Below are positions 23,926 to 37,452 of a stretch of DNA of 64,000 nucleotides, in pieces. The DNA lies in NCBI GenBank assembly GCA_009823395.1, contig CM020516.1, forward strand, positions 787,501 through 851,500. The letters are read 5' to 3'. Origin of the DNA: Thamnaconus septentrionalis (Eukaryota > Chordata > Actinopteri > Tetraodontiformes > Monacanthidae). The notes under the pieces were generated by a model, which worked only from the letters and a program-made list of their open reading frames with translations, did not search any database and was not told the origin of the DNA. Made by a program: the position numbers and the translations under genes. Positions within the stretch are counted from its first letter, which is position 1. Each line of letters opens with the position of its first letter.

Positions 23926-25914
23926 AATCCTTGTTTTGATCCACAGCCTCAGATAATTCTGGCGGCAGAAGATAAAATCTTTCTGTTTAATAAACATCAC
24001 GATCAAACAGTCTGCCCCATAATTTTACATCTCTGTTCTTGTGGCTGTATTAGAACATGAACAAAAGTAAATGGGGTTTCCTCAAATAATTTGAACTCAT
24101 CATGTGTGCTAGTGGTCATAGTAAACTAACTAACTCACTAACTTGCTGAGTTTGTTGAGGTTCCGAGGTATAAAAAGATCACACAGACTGACAGTCAGAA
24201 TCGGATTCCAGCGAGATGCCATGGCTGACTAACACACAGAGGAATTTGACCGACGGAATGCTCCAGTCTGGCAGGAAGTGCAGAGCTGCAGAGGGCTGGG
24301 TGCCTTGTGTTCAGTTAGAGGAGGACTTTACCACAGCACACAGCACAGCTGCAACCTCCTGAGGGCACAAAGTCACACAGCTGCGCTATGCAGATGACGT
24401 CGTACCTTTCGCCATGCACCTCACAGGTATGCCTGACTGTGTGAATCAAGACAGCCACTGGGCTCTAAAGAAGACACAGACATGACGGGCTAAACTAACG
24501 GACGGTGGAAGTGCCTTGAGCTTCATAATGTAAGCTAATGTTAGCACGCTTGATGACCTGTGCAATCTGATTCTGCTGCAGCACGAATAGCTTTAAGCTT
24601 CTGTTCAGCTTTTATTTTGTTTTAGTTAGTTTAATTTGTACTCTTAAAATGTTCCTACTTTGTTGTCATTTTTATGTTATGTCTTCATTTAATTTGAGAT
24701 TATAATTCTTTACACTGTTATTACCACTGCTATGTCTCCGTTGTTCTGATGCCTTCCTAACTTTAAGTGAAATCACTGCAGAATTCCCAGTGGAAGAACC
24801 TCACCAGCGCACAGTCAGTCATTGTGCTCCACTTTAACCATGGAGGCCCTCTGGTGGACATGGGACAGACCGGTGTGGGAAACACATTCAGATCTAAGTG
24901 AACACCCACAAGCTTCCCTCGTCTTCTGTGTTTGCTGTTGCTTCCTGTTTGGATATTTCAATAACGTGCTGTAACCACATTCAGCTGCGTCCGTCTGTTC
25001 TTGAATTTTCCCTCTTTAAAGTAACTGAATCGTATCAGTCCTTTATAATATCACTCTAATAACATGACGCATTATTTATAAATACAAACCGGTGCAATGA
25101 TTGCATTATGTGCAACCATCGTCCTGGTGAAATAAATCTGTGCGTTACATTTGTCTGAAGCTGTACAAGTATGTTATTACAACTTTATTACCAGTGCAAT
25201 AAAGCAATAAAGTTACTGATTCCACTTTTTCTACTAGCTGGTATCAGCTGCGGCTGGGACCAGCTAGTAGAGGATGCACAGTGTACATAACACACACACT
25301 GGTGTCAGTAGCAGTCTTATTAATAATAGTGATGCTACTTATTGTTGCGCTGGTTGTTGTGTTTGTGGCGGACCAGAATCCTCCCCAAACTTTGCCAATC
25401 CCCCAATCCTCTCCCTGCTCTTGTAATTGCAGTTGCATTGGCTGGTGCTCTCCCAGCGGGTTGCCAGACGGTCGTTAGGGGGCGGAGCCAGCTGCCAGGG
25501 GGGTAATGGATGCCTCTCATTTGTTCTCATTATTATCGTAACAACCATAATGTTCAGACAGACACACACGCTGCTCGCTGTCACCACCATGAAACCTTCC
25601 CATTAGTTATGCTGGGAGACAGCCTGTGTGTGTGTGTGTGTGTGTGTGTGAGATAATCCGGAGGCTTCCAGGCCTCACTCTGGGTGCAGTGATGTAGCAT
25701 CTCATTATTTGTGCAGGATGGAGACTCAGTGAGAGGATTTGTGTGTGTTTGTAGATGCTGGAATAAAAAACAGCCACTTCTTCAATCACACAGAAGTGGA
25801 GCCTTAATGAATACTGACGTGTCAGTGTCAGGGCCTAGAGGTTTGTTTGAGATGCTAAGATGGAACCAACAAGGGGCTCCACTGAATGATGTATGAGTGG
25901 GAGACCCTCACAGG

Positions 25915-26130
25915 CTGTGTAATAAAGCCGGATCCTCCTCCTCAGACGGAGCGGCCTCACTTCCAGTGGCTGCATATTTGCTTGGCTGAATATTCCGGAG
26001 GCGTGAGGTCAGAACGAGAGGGTGACAGACATTATTGAACGTGGCAGAATGTTATATTGCTTAGCACCACTTGTGATCTGCCGAAGTGAAACTAGAAGAG
26101 CGGCTGCGTGCTACCAGGGAAATCAGTCAG
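25915..26130. promoter_or_regulatory. Candidate conserved non-coding element
   Basis: Unique block with GTAATAAAGCCGG, GCATATTTGCTTGG, GAATATTCCGGAGG and GACATTATTGAACG, GC-balanced with AT-rich cores, and without coding texture. Inferred only. Confidence 0.25.
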
Positions 26131-26869
26131 TGAGCCCGAAGCCTCCGCAACTCAACTGTCGCACACATTTATTGCTGTTTGTTGGCGCAAAGTCAGTGGC
26201 GGTGCAGCAGTGTATTATGTATATCAGGTTGTGTATTTGACAGTTGGACGATCTCTTCATGGATCTGGCCCCAAGTGTCTTGTATCTCTCAATACTTCCA
26301 TCTATTTTGCACCCAAATTATATTCTACTGTCGCTTTTTTTTAAAGTTCAAATCAACCCAGCTAAATGCTCCTCAAATGAAGAGCCGAGGTTGACCCGCT
26401 GGAGCCAGATCACAGCCTGAAAAAAGGTTTGAAACCTAAGCTGTGCCTCTCATGTGGCCCAGAGTGCTTTCACATCAAAGGTGAAATAAGAACTCAGTCA
26501 TAACTTAGCAAAGGAAAAGTCCTGTTCAGCTGGCAGTAAATTATTTGCGCTTTTAATAGCTTTTTCATCCTAAATGTATTTATGGCTACCAAAGTTCCCA
26601 CCCAGTATTTAAAATATCCACCTGGAGCCAAAATAACAACAAGAAGCAAACAACACGCAACCACCTGCCACCACAGTGTAGATACAGATCCACATGTCCA
26701 AAATCACCACTAGTCTAATTGCTGACACACACACACACACAATACATATATAAATGTGTGTGTGTCAGCATACAGACATGTGGGCGTGAGCAGAAACAAT
26801 GAATTAACGGTGATTATGACGTCGAACACTGTGAACAACAACCAGTGCGTCCAGTCACAGCCAATCAGA

Positions 26870-26870
<1 letters not shown>

Positions 26871-26926
<56 letters not shown>

Positions 26927-26934
26927 TGTTACTG

Positions 26935-26993
<59 letters not shown>
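26871..26993. repeat. (CTG)n / (CAG)n trinucleotide tract
   Basis: Two runs of CTG units (about 16 and 19) separated by TTGCTGTTACTGC. Not in any recognised exon. One of several long CTG tracts in the window (also 3883-3976). Confidence 0.9.
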
Positions 26994-28089
26994 AGGGACT
27001 TCTGGACCTTCTGCCTGCCGTCCTCTTCTATATTACACCACAGCCCATAAGGTGGAGTGTGTTCAGAGGTGATAATAGCGCTCCACATTAGAGTAATGAA
27101 TGAGCTGCAGACTGTGTGTGTGTGTGTGTGTGTATAAATGCTCATCAGAGGTGTGATAGTGGAGGAGTCCCATGTTCTGGGCTATGAACTCCAACATTTC
27201 CATCAGAGGTGAGCTAGAAAGCCAGAGGTCGACAGGCAGCAGCTGCCTGGCCTCTGCCTGCTTCACAACACTGCTGCAATTCAGCTTCTGTAAAAAGGCA
27301 AATTCACACACACGCAAGACAAACCCAACCTGTTTCCTCCTCTCTGTCACACACAGCCAGAGTTGCATTAAATGGGAGTGTATTGATTTTTTTTTTTTTT
27401 TTTCGTCATTGAGAAAAACAACATTTTATTATTTTGCCAATGGTCTCATGAATCCAGACTGAGGTGATTTTCTTTTGTCAAACTAAATAAATAAAGAAGA
27501 AAGGCAGAAGAAAGCAAAGCTTATCATGTCCAGTCTCCCTGTTATCAGTGATAAGCACAGATATATTCTCCAAAATCAATACAATTTTTAACACAACAGT
27601 TTACAAACATGTCTATTATAATGTTAAATAAATATTACGCAATTCATGGAATGAATCAATGAATTCATCTGAACCAATCTAAATAATAATCTAACCTATG
27701 TGTCCATGTAAACAAAGAAAATGAACACAAATCATCAGAAAGACATTTTTCATCTGTTTTGTATGATTTTTTTTGACCGTGTTCAACAAGCTTTCAAAGA
27801 ACTCTGTAGTTGTGTAGATGATGGCGATGCACGGCCCTCTAAACGCAGCATTCGACAGATCAAAGGTCCAGACACAACAGCAGGAGTGACGAGGAGAGAG
27901 TGGAGAACTTGAGGGCCAAGCAGGATGTAGGTGTGTTCTGTTCTGAAGTGCACAGTGGGCTTCAGACGCCTTGGCTGAGCTATCAGAGGCAAGAGCAGGA
28001 TGTTAATATGCAAAGTGCGGCAGGTGAAATGGACACATGGGAGTGTAGGACTTATAATAGTTAAGAGGTATTGTGTGGAGATGATGCGA

Positions 28090-28460
28090 GGGGCGTCTGG
28101 CTTTATCTCATAATGTTTAACTCAACAGGACATAAAGGAACTTTATTGGCCATTGGAGAAAGGAAAAGCCTCCCGTTAACATTCCATTGATTATGCCCAC
28201 GATACTTCTGGGTAAAATGATTTCGGGCGTAGCGCACAAAAACAAGCTGATAAGCACGTGTGATGGAAAACCTGACCTGCGAGCGCCTCCAGTCTGCACA
28301 GAGGTCCAGGGAGGCGCACTTACGAGCGGAAAAACACTGAGCGTAAACAATATCTCCGGCCGCTCGTTGTCAAATATTGACCACCTGTTGAGAGTGGAGC
28401 AACACAGCACTGATTACGCTGGAGGTGCTGGGCCATCGCAACGTCCCTCAAGTCCATAAA
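28090..28460. promoter_or_regulatory. Candidate conserved non-coding element
   Basis: Unique sequence with GGAACTTTATTGGCCATTGG, AACATTCCATTGATTATGCC, GCTGATAAGCACGTG and GTCAAATATTGACC. Dense in short AT cores embedded in GC-rich DNA; no splice-consistent coding exon. Possible enhancer of lbx1 by position (inference). Confidence 0.3.
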
Positions 28461-28635
28461 AAATCACTCAAACAAACAGAAACAAACATCGCTGATGTGT
28501 CAAGTGAGGACTTTGAGGAGCCACGTCCAAGCATGTTGAGCACCTTCTCACCAAAGCTTTATTGTGCAGGTCAGTCAAGGTTTGCCACACAGTCCCATAT
28601 TATCCTATAACATTAGCCAGGACACAGTGGATGTA

Positions 28636-29313
28636 AGGGCCAATTCCAATTCCTCCCTGAACTCCTCAATCTCAACCCTCGCCCTTAACCCTCAATCTTG
28701 GCCCTCCAAAATAAGTGTCAGGGCTATCTTGTGACTTAGAAATGGGACACCCCTAAAGTGCAGTTACGTCTCCAGACTGTGGGGGGCGGCCTTACGCCAA
28801 AGCTACGTCCAGTCTGTCAAGAAGACGACGACGACGACGAAGAAGACAATGAAAAAGAAGAAGTCCTCCGTCGCTACACAACGAGGTACACAAGTAACGT
28901 GAAGCCGGGACCGCCGGTCCGGCTGACAAACATCGTAAAGTAAAAAAAAAAAAATGTTACGCAACAATGATGTCAATAATCCATAAAAAAGTCTTAAACT
29001 AAGACAATAAAATGGTTTGGTAATATTTATATCTTTATTAACTAAGAAAATACTTTTTCCATTTGTAGCTCGCTTTTTTCATCGCCATCTTTTTTCGAAG
29101 ATGTCTTGGCGAAAATACACAATGCCTTCTGGGTAGCCCTGACTCCCAAGGGTGGTGCCGGAGAATCTCAATATTGAGGGCGATACAGCCCTGAAACTTG
29201 ACCCTCAACTGGACCTTCTGAGAATCGGGACAGCACTTGCACTTCGTGGGAGCGTGCATGTTTGAGATTGAGGGTTGAGATTGAGGTTTAGGGGAGGAAC
29301 TGGAATTCACCCT
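28636..29313. mobile_element. 678-bp DNA transposon derivative with about 45-bp terminal inverted repeats
   Basis: Left end AGGGCCAATTCCAATTCC and right end (reverse complement) AGGGTGAATTCCAGTTCC. Complementarity continues through CTCAATCTCAACCCTC to about 45 bp with gaps. The interior on the minus strand contains an open stretch with a Cys-rich and Arg/Lys-rich segment (CKCCPDSQKV; WESGLPRRHCVFSPRHLRKK), perhaps residue of a transposase or a host-derived piece. Flanking 8-mers (TGGATGTA, ATGCATCA) do not match, so the target duplication has decayed or the ends are off. Confidence 0.65.
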
Positions 29314-29754
29314 ATGCATCATTAACAGAGTGAGGGCCGGAAAGAATCTAACAGGGCCTGGATTGAATGTGTGATTCATCCTTCCAGTCTTCATCAAGCT
29401 TCTTCCTGTCGGTGGCTTCATTACCATCAAATTAGAGCGAGAATCATAAATAGCTTTGCAATGATGTGGGAAGATAGCCCTGATGAGTATGAGATGGAAA
29501 CATTATCATTTACTGGTGTAGCGACCCATGACGTTAGCATTAGCTCCACGCTAACCACTTGGTCTTTGGTCATTTTTTTTGACACGGTATGTTGAACTGT
29601 TGCGGGAAAAGTGGAAAATGGCTCAATTGAAATTCTTTCCAGTCTGACAAGACAACAATTTGTTGTGTCGCTGTGATGTTTGGACAAAGACCAAAGACCA
29701 AAGACCTGAGATGGTCTTTAGTCAATCCTGAATAGTGCATGAAATTTAAATAAC

Positions 29755-30420
29755 CTCCTTTGATTACGCAACAAACTGACGCTGTTAATATGCCGCTTTG
29801 ACGTGCGATCACGACCTCGTGGCAGCTGATTGCAGTTCGATGCTCTGCTATGATTGGAGCAGAGTGCAGTGAGTCTGAGGGATGCACTGCTGGGGAAGTT
29901 TTGAGGTCACTGGATGTCCTGCGCACGCGGCACAAAGTTTTGGTGCTGCAGTAATTATAGTTGACTTGGTGTCTTGGAATGAGAGGAGCAGCGGGGGGGT
30001 GATGGCCTCTCTTGCCTTCATCTCTTTCTATTTCCCACGCAGCACTGACATAGCTCAGCACACAGGCACGCAGGCGGGAAATTAAGAGCAGCGAGAGGCT
30101 TGATAGCCCCTCGATGACGCCACCAGTCAACAGGTCCCAGCCGCTCGCGCGCTGCGCGACCTTCGACCTCCGCCAGATTAACCTTTGCCATGAGAGTGAG
30201 CGCTCGTCCCCGCCGTGCGTCTTTGGGAAAAATCTCAATATGCACACGCGGGAGCCAGCAAGCAGCCCGTGAGCTTTCAGGGGGAGACTTAGAGGCCAGT
30301 GAGGAAGAAGTGGGTGTCATCAGCGTAATGGTCAGTGGTTGGTGGTGGCACTCAGTCTCTGGCCCATTGGCTTCTGTGGTCAGATTCAATTTCAGCCCTG
30401 ATGACTGCGGGCCGCTCCAC
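29755..30420. promoter_or_regulatory. Candidate conserved non-coding region
   Basis: About 660 bp unique and repeat-poor: CCTCCTTTGATTACGCAACA, CAGCTGATTGCAGTTCGATG, GCAGTAATTATAGTTGAC, GGCGGGAAATTAAGAGCAGC, GCCAGATTAACCTTTGCC. A 225-codon minus-strand frame spans part of it, but codon use and composition look accidental. Texture resembles deeply conserved enhancer DNA. Confidence 0.3.
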
Positions 30421-31984
30421 CATTAGCTGAGAGCTATGTGTCGTCGTCGCACACTTTGGGGGGTCTGGCCAAATTTTAAGGCCAATTGACTTTTAATATG
30501 AATCACGCCGGGATGCCGAGGTCTCATCCCATTGCTGGAAATTAACACCCTGGAGCACTTACACACACACACACACACACACGCACACGCGCACGCACAC
30601 GTACGGCCGAGCACGCTCGCAGACACACACCCCGGCGTTGGCTCTCGGAGCGTTATTAATGGCTTGGCTGAGTACTGTGATTGTTTTCTCTGCAACTAGA
30701 CAAGCGTCACACGGCGCAGCCTATTGCAGCCCATGACACTGGCACTGCTGAAGTGTACAGTAAAGTCAAGTCTTTCCATTTAAGGCTGTCATCCCTGCCA
30801 AACATCATGGCTCTAGCCTCTGGCATCACCCTTCTGCTCCTTTGTCCACCATGGCCTTCCTGCTAGCTGCTCCTAAGCAGCGTTATTAACCTCCTGATCC
30901 TCCCTGTTGGCTCTTTGTTCTTCTTCACATCTCACGCAAGTCGCTGCGCAGCTCTCAACCTTTTATTTTAGCCTCGTTTGGAACAAAACGTGGAAGAAAA
31001 TCCAGGTTTTCATCTGCGGTCCTTATTTGATTGTGTTGCATTGAAGTGTGTCGTGTAAATTACAAGGACGTTTTCCTTATCTGAGGAGGAAGAGGGCTCT
31101 TTAATATCGTTGCACAGCGTAATAAAAATGAGACTTAGTTCAGCCGCCAGGTCTTGTAGCTGCTGCCAGACAGATGGTTTTCAACGATCCTCCGTCCACA
31201 GAAGGAAACAAACCTTATCTTCTAACTTCCCCTGCTCTCACCCCTGCTGTATGTTCAGGCGTGTTGAAGTCCACAATGTGCGAGCAAAGCCGCTGTGATT
31301 CTCTTCTGCGTTTTCTGTTGAAGCTGCTTTGGATTTCCAGTGAGCGGGGCTGACTGTGGAAAGCCCAGTGTCATCTGCAGGGCTCAACTTGTGATTTACA
31401 ACGGGGCATTTGGACGGGCCGGGGGAATTAATGCTCAATCCCCTCGTGATCCATGAATGGGGTAACATGAGATACCCATGTAAATGCGCTTTCATCCAAA
31501 GGCTTGAAAGAAAGTCTGTGCATGTTTAACATGGCTTTGGTCTGTTGTATGTATCCTTGAATGACTGCAGCACTAAGCTCCCAACGTCTAAACCAAACAT
31601 GTTGCTGATAAAGTCCACAGAAGGCGCTGGTTCTTGTTTGTTTGTTTTATGTTTTATGTTTTTCATGTCTGGTTTAGTTGACGCATCCGAGTCTCAATTA
31701 AATTCCAACTATTAAACTACAAACAGTCTAAAATGAGCTATCATGAAATAAATGGAAGGATGTCTGCTAGGCTGCGATCCTGCTACAGATGCCTTGCAAA
31801 CTTAACGCCACTTTTGAACTTTTTCAATCTGTTGCTTTGCCAATTTGCTTTCCAGTCCAATCATCAGCAGTCGTGTTACTTTCTATCAGTGTCTGGAGTG
31901 GAAATGTCTTCTTTTCAGTCAACTCCCCTTCTGCTGATTCACCTCTGGGTGAATCCGGGCGAAGCCTTCTGATCTATATTTGAT

Positions 31985-32470
31985 CTGCTCAAAGTGTGAA
32001 CAGGTCATTACACGTGTGTTAAAATGCCAACATCTGCGTTCCCATTATTTTGCCGTTTCACCACCGCAGGTGCAAATCAGCTCACGGTGGCTTCGACTGA
32101 CCGGCCGTCCAAAGCCAACTAGTGCATTAATACTCTGCCGACGTCCACTAATGAAGCCATATTTAAAGTTTTCACCACCTAATGTGTGCCACTGACGTGT
32201 GAACTGCATACCTGGGCTGCAGGACTGGCGTGTCCTCTGTGTGTGGCCTTCTCCCGGTTTCCTCACGTTCCCATGTTGCAGCTGAAGGAAGAGAGAGTCG
32301 CCGCTCGCTGCGGACGGCAATGCCAACAACTTTAATCCCAGCTCGTAAAGTGGAGTGACGGCGGAGATATGTTTAGACATGAATGAGGCCAAACAAATGT
32401 TCCCCAAAGCAGATGGCCCGAAGATAATGTGTTGACAGTTGGCAGTTGGCTCGCTTTAACTCAAGTCTTT
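31985..32470. promoter_or_regulatory. Candidate conserved non-coding region
   Basis: Unique block with TTCCCATTATTTTGCCGTTT, GGTGCAAATCAGCTCACGG, AGTGCATTAATACTCTGCCG, CACTAATGAAGCCATATTTA and CATGAATGAGGCCAAAC. No exon signature. Assignment as regulatory is inference from texture and location. Confidence 0.28.
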
Positions 32471-35125
32471 GTGACAGAAGCAGAAGACGGACGCAACCCT
32501 CGTCTTGTGCGTTGAAAGGAGCGCAACGTCATTACCGCTTCATTAACTTGAATGTGTCCTTCGTGACATGGCTGACATAACTGACACAGTAGCCAAGGAC
32601 GTGTGAATAGTGCTGCCAGCCAGTGCAGATGATAACTGCATCAGCGCTATCAAAGGAAGAACTTCTGTGTTGCGGCTCATGGGTTCTCTGCTGTTGTCGG
32701 GACGGACAGAACGCATTCCTGGGCCTGAGAATTTCGAAGAACCTCGCATGTGCACAAGTTTTTTTTCTTTTTTCTGACCTTCCTGGCCTCTTGGAGTGTG
32801 AAGCTAATCCACTGATTCCAAAATGCTGCACCTGTTCCATTAACACTGGATGGGATAAACTTTCCCTGCTCGGCGCAGATCACTGTGGCTTCTGTGACGT
32901 GACGGGACCTACAGCAGATGCACGGTGGGGATCATGCTGGGCCAGATGTGTCAGATTATCTCCAAAATCCAAAATGACTCCCAAAACACTCAGCGGCTCA
33001 TTTGAAACAACACATTTTGATAGGACTTATGGAGAAAATGCTGATTTAAGTCGGGAAACAAGACATTGGATCTGGACTAAAGCCCTCGTCAAACCAGTGC
33101 CTGGAAGTCCTGAGCGAGTGTCGACGTTTTTGGCTTACTGTGGAGGAGGTGTTCTGTAGTAAAATGCTGCCAAATGTATAGCGCCACCTGGACCTTGGAA
33201 AAACCCAGAAAAATGCAGGTCAGCTTGCTGGAGTTCAAGCTACAGTCAATCCAACAGTCAACTCTGCACTGCATCTGTCCAGGTGTTCACTGAACTACAC
33301 GTTAAACCTCAATATGTCAAAGCAAACATGTTGCTGAAAAAGTCCACAAAGTGGTTGGTGACACAATCTAGATTTTTCCTGTTTATGCTGAGTGCAACCC
33401 AGCTGAAGACAACTGCAACACTGTAATTAAGGACTAACAGCTCTGCTGGAATTAGGTCTCCATGCCTTGACACAGGGACGTAACTCTCCCAAAATAACAG
33501 AAAACCATAAATTCCTCTGTGGTATAAGTCAATAAAATCTCATTTGACATCAAGCAGCACTTTAAATACTTGGTATCAGTGACAGCCATGGACAGGTGTT
33601 CATGTTCAAGAACATTGTTGATGATTTGATGGACATGAGAACCAATGACAATGGAAGGTCACGGCTTATGTTTATCTTGATGTGATTATACATCCTGTGA
33701 TGAAGTTTTTTGAGCTTCTTTTTGAACATGGAAATCTTTATTTGAATTATGGACTTGCTTTTGATATTTTCCAATTTTGTTGGCTTTGTTGTTGTTTATT
33801 TACGTGCCCGCGTCTACTTGTTACTATTGATCTTTTTAGTTTTGCTCTTTTTTAAGAGCATGTTCAAAATAAACTAAACGAAAGTAAATGTATCATCAGC
33901 ATACAGACGGAGAATTGATAAAGGAAGACACAGCTCTGTGTGAAAAGCATGGTGTGACAGTGCTGAGTGGACACTAGCAGTAGAACATTGTGTATTGGCC
34001 ATGCCTTTCAAGCATTCCTTCCCTAGTGTCACTATGGCCAGCTTGGTAAGTGTCTCCTGAAATGGTACCAAAATGCCTCAACAGTGTTGTGATGTGGAAA
34101 GGAAACAGACAATGTGGCATACATTTTTTTCAAGGCCTAAATAACCTTTGACCTTCCAGGGTGTCTGCTGCTGTGCCAGTACACAGCATCGTCTCCCAGC
34201 CTGCCATTCTCCTGCAAATCCTCCACGCCTCCACTGGCCTCCAAATCTTCGGGGAAATGAAATATTTCTCAGACTGCTCAGGGCCCAGGAATATTTTCAT
34301 ACAAAACCAAACAAAACCATCACACACTGACTGTTATGTGCTGAACAGATGTCTGACCACTTCAGCTCCCTCAAACAGACTGCACAATGTTGCCTAGACA
34401 TCGTAACGAGGACGAGGTTTTCATCACTGGAGGCTCAGTCTGCTTCTGTTCCTCCTTCCCAGTGCTCTCTCACAGGCTTCTTGCAAACTACCTGTTTTTG
34501 GTTCTCTTGTGTTTGTAAATTTGTTTTCCATGTTTCTGTCACAAATTCAGGCCACGGCTGATTTATTTATCCATTTTCTACCATGCGCTCAGTGTCGCAG
34601 AGGGTCAGTGTGGGTGGAGCCTGGTTATTAGAGTGAAGATAGGACATACATGTCACAACTTCATCACAGCTCATCTCTGCTGGTACATTAAGTTTTTGTT
34701 CCGTTTTGTGCTATCTATTAATTTTTGGCATGTTTTAAATTATTTCTTGATGTTTATTCAGGAGGCATCCTCCATGCAAAGGTGTTGAGCACAAGGAATC
34801 TGGAATGGGCTCAGCCATCTGGAATCAGGAATCCGGAATGGGAACAGCAAAGGCTGGATCTGCAACTGTAAAGATGCAATAATATCAACCAACAGGAGGA
34901 AAAACCAGACAGCAGAGGGAGACAAGCAGCAGTAGAAGATCTGTCTGCTAACCTTGCCGTTCACAATCATCGGTCCGTAAAATAATGTCTTCTGTTATTG
35001 TTATTTGAAACACCATATTTGCATTGGGACTTTCTCACATTAGAAGCACAACATAACATTTCTCTACAAATAATGATGGTTTGAAATTTAACAAAAACAA
35101 AGCAAACTGATGTGTATACAACTGA

Positions 35126-35158
<33 letters not shown>

Positions 35159-35214
35159 TCGGATACGGTGAGTGAGTAAGCTGCAACCTTTTAATCCAAT
35201 CAGTGTGGGTGTGA

Positions 35215-36085
35215 GAGGTCTGGCCCTGGCTCTCCTCTCGCCTCAGGAAGACTTTCACTCCTATTGATCTGCTGCTGGATCAATGTGGCATTTAAAACCT
35301 CCGGAGCTGCCGTTCCATAATTTGCAGTGTGTATAGCCAAAGGAAAATAATTATTTTTCTACGGTGTAAAGGGTCACTAAAATAATTATGTTATTATTAC
35401 CTTTTTTTTTTTTTTTTTTTACTTTAGCTGTTGTAACAATTGAGGGTTTTTCTGAAGGAATTGGCTGATTTTCAGAATTCTCTAACTGGACAATAGCATT
35501 ATGAGAAAAAAGGGTGAGAGAAAAACATGTAGAAAAAGTAGAATAAAAGTAGAAAAAAAGCTGGGAAAACTACATAATTGATTCGTTTGAAACAAACAAG
35601 GTTTTTTTTTTTTAATATAATTTTGAAAAGGAGCAATGAAAAATGAATGTGGAAAATACCTTCAGCAACTGAAAACCTATTTCTTCTCTTTTTCTCACCG
35701 CTGAGGAAATTTGAAAGCGGGTATTTTGAGCACCCCCCCCACCCACTCAAACAGGGGCCCCAGGTTGTTCTGCAGCTCATAAAGTGGAGAGCTGGAGCCT
35801 CCTGCTAGAATGCCGGCGAGTTAAAAGACACCTCCGAGCTGGACACTGGAGAAGGCTTACAAGCTTTTCCTTCCACAAGGTGATTTGTTCCAGTCTGCTG
35901 GCCAGCAGGGAGCAAAGGCAGGGCACCACTTGCTATTAATGAACACATCACACTATTGTCACCGGCCATCAGTAATGAATAAATCACTTTAGTCATGGTT
36001 AATTGGTGACGGCAGTCTGGCGGAGAAAAGCTGCTGTCAAGCCGGCCGGCCTCACTGTGAGGTTTTACTGCAGCCTGCCGCCCTT
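35215..36085. promoter_or_regulatory. Two candidate conserved non-coding blocks
   Basis: 35215-35340 (TCCTATTGATCTGCTGCTGG, GTTCCATAATTTGCAG) and 35760-36085 (TGCTATTAATGAACACATCA, CAGTAATGAATAAATCACTT, CATGGTTAATTGGTGACGG) are unique and rich in homeodomain-type TAAT sites. They are separated by AT-rich, low-complexity sequence. About 3 kb upstream of lbx1. Confidence 0.3.
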
Positions 36086-36229
36086 CAGGACTCTCCCTTC
36101 TCATCTGTTTCCTTCTGTTTTATGGATTCAGAGACACCTTTTTTTTTTTTTTTTACACTTTTTCAGCAACAATAAAATTGTAATCATGACATTTCTGAGC
36201 GCACAACTGAGCGAGTGGTGTTCACCATT

Positions 36230-36308
36230 TCCTTCCTTCCTTCCTTCCTTCCTTCCTTCCTTCCTTCCTTCCTTCCTTCCTTCTTTCCTTCCTTCCTTCC
36301 TTCCTTCC
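36230..36308. repeat. (CTTC)n tetranucleotide microsatellite
   Basis: About 19 CCTT units with one TCTT variant, ending TTCCAG. Confidence 0.95.
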
Positions 36309-36716
36309 AGCAGGCTTCTGACTGGCCAGTGTGAGGGAATAGCGGTGTTCCAGGTTGAGTCCCGGTGGTGGTGGCAGAGTTTCTCCTCCGTCCTCACACT
36401 GACAGCAGGCTTGCTTTGACGACAGGAGAGCCTGCAGGCTGGCTGTCGGCTGGCTGTAGGCTGCGGATGGCAGCAGCCACTCGTTGGGCGGCCTGCATCT
36501 CTTCTTCTTCTTCACTGCCAGCTGCACTCTCACCACCCCAGCACATGCAGAGGAGTTCACAGTGGCAGTCTGAAGCCTACACAAGGTACCATAGAAGTTT
36601 TAGCAACAACAGCACTTATTGTATACATGCAATAAGCAAGTATGCTTCTTCCTACTCTAATTTTTCAAACGTTATGTTAATATTCTATTGTTTATTAATA
36701 AATGTATTTCTTTATT

Positions 36717-36718
<2 letters not shown>

Positions 36719-36769
<51 letters not shown>
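36719..36769. repeat. (GATA)n tetranucleotide microsatellite
   Basis: About 12 GATA/TAGA units in AT-rich sequence upstream of lbx1. Confidence 0.95.
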
Positions 36770-37421
36770 TATATACTTATTTCAAACCAAATAAAATGAT
36801 ATCTCACGAACAACATAACAAGAAAATCCACAGGACACCATAGAACCATAGAACAAACAGGCACAAACAACAACAACAAACACAGTTTGAATTTTACATT
36901 TAAATTTATAATTTATTTATTGTTCCTTGACTGACTTAAGTGTTTTTATTTGCTCTTTTGTTATTATTATTTATTTATAATAGTATTACTCACACATGTT
37001 TGAAATAAACCATTCATTCATTCATTCTTCGAATCAATATCATTATTATTATTATTGTTGTTGTTGTTGTTGTTTTTGTTGTGGCTGTAACATAATACTA
37101 ATCCATTTGGCATCATGCATGGAAAACAAATGATTTGTTGATGAAAATCTGATTTAACAGAAAAAGGAGAAGAGAACATTTCATTTCCTTGGTGAAATGA
37201 AATTCTTTCAGGCCAACTTCTCAGTTTAACTGCATCGCCTCCTGCTGAATAAAACTCAAGACGTGTTACGTGCATGTCGTCGTCGTTGCCTAATTATTGT
37301 TTTTGAAGTGATGCTTTTATCAAAGTGCAAAACTGGATAGTGTTGGCAGCAGCATCAGTGAGGGCCTGGAGCAGCCGCAGGGGTCCAGGGAGTGAGTGAG
37401 TGACTGCCCCCGCCTCCCCAC

Positions 37422-37452
<31 letters not shown>

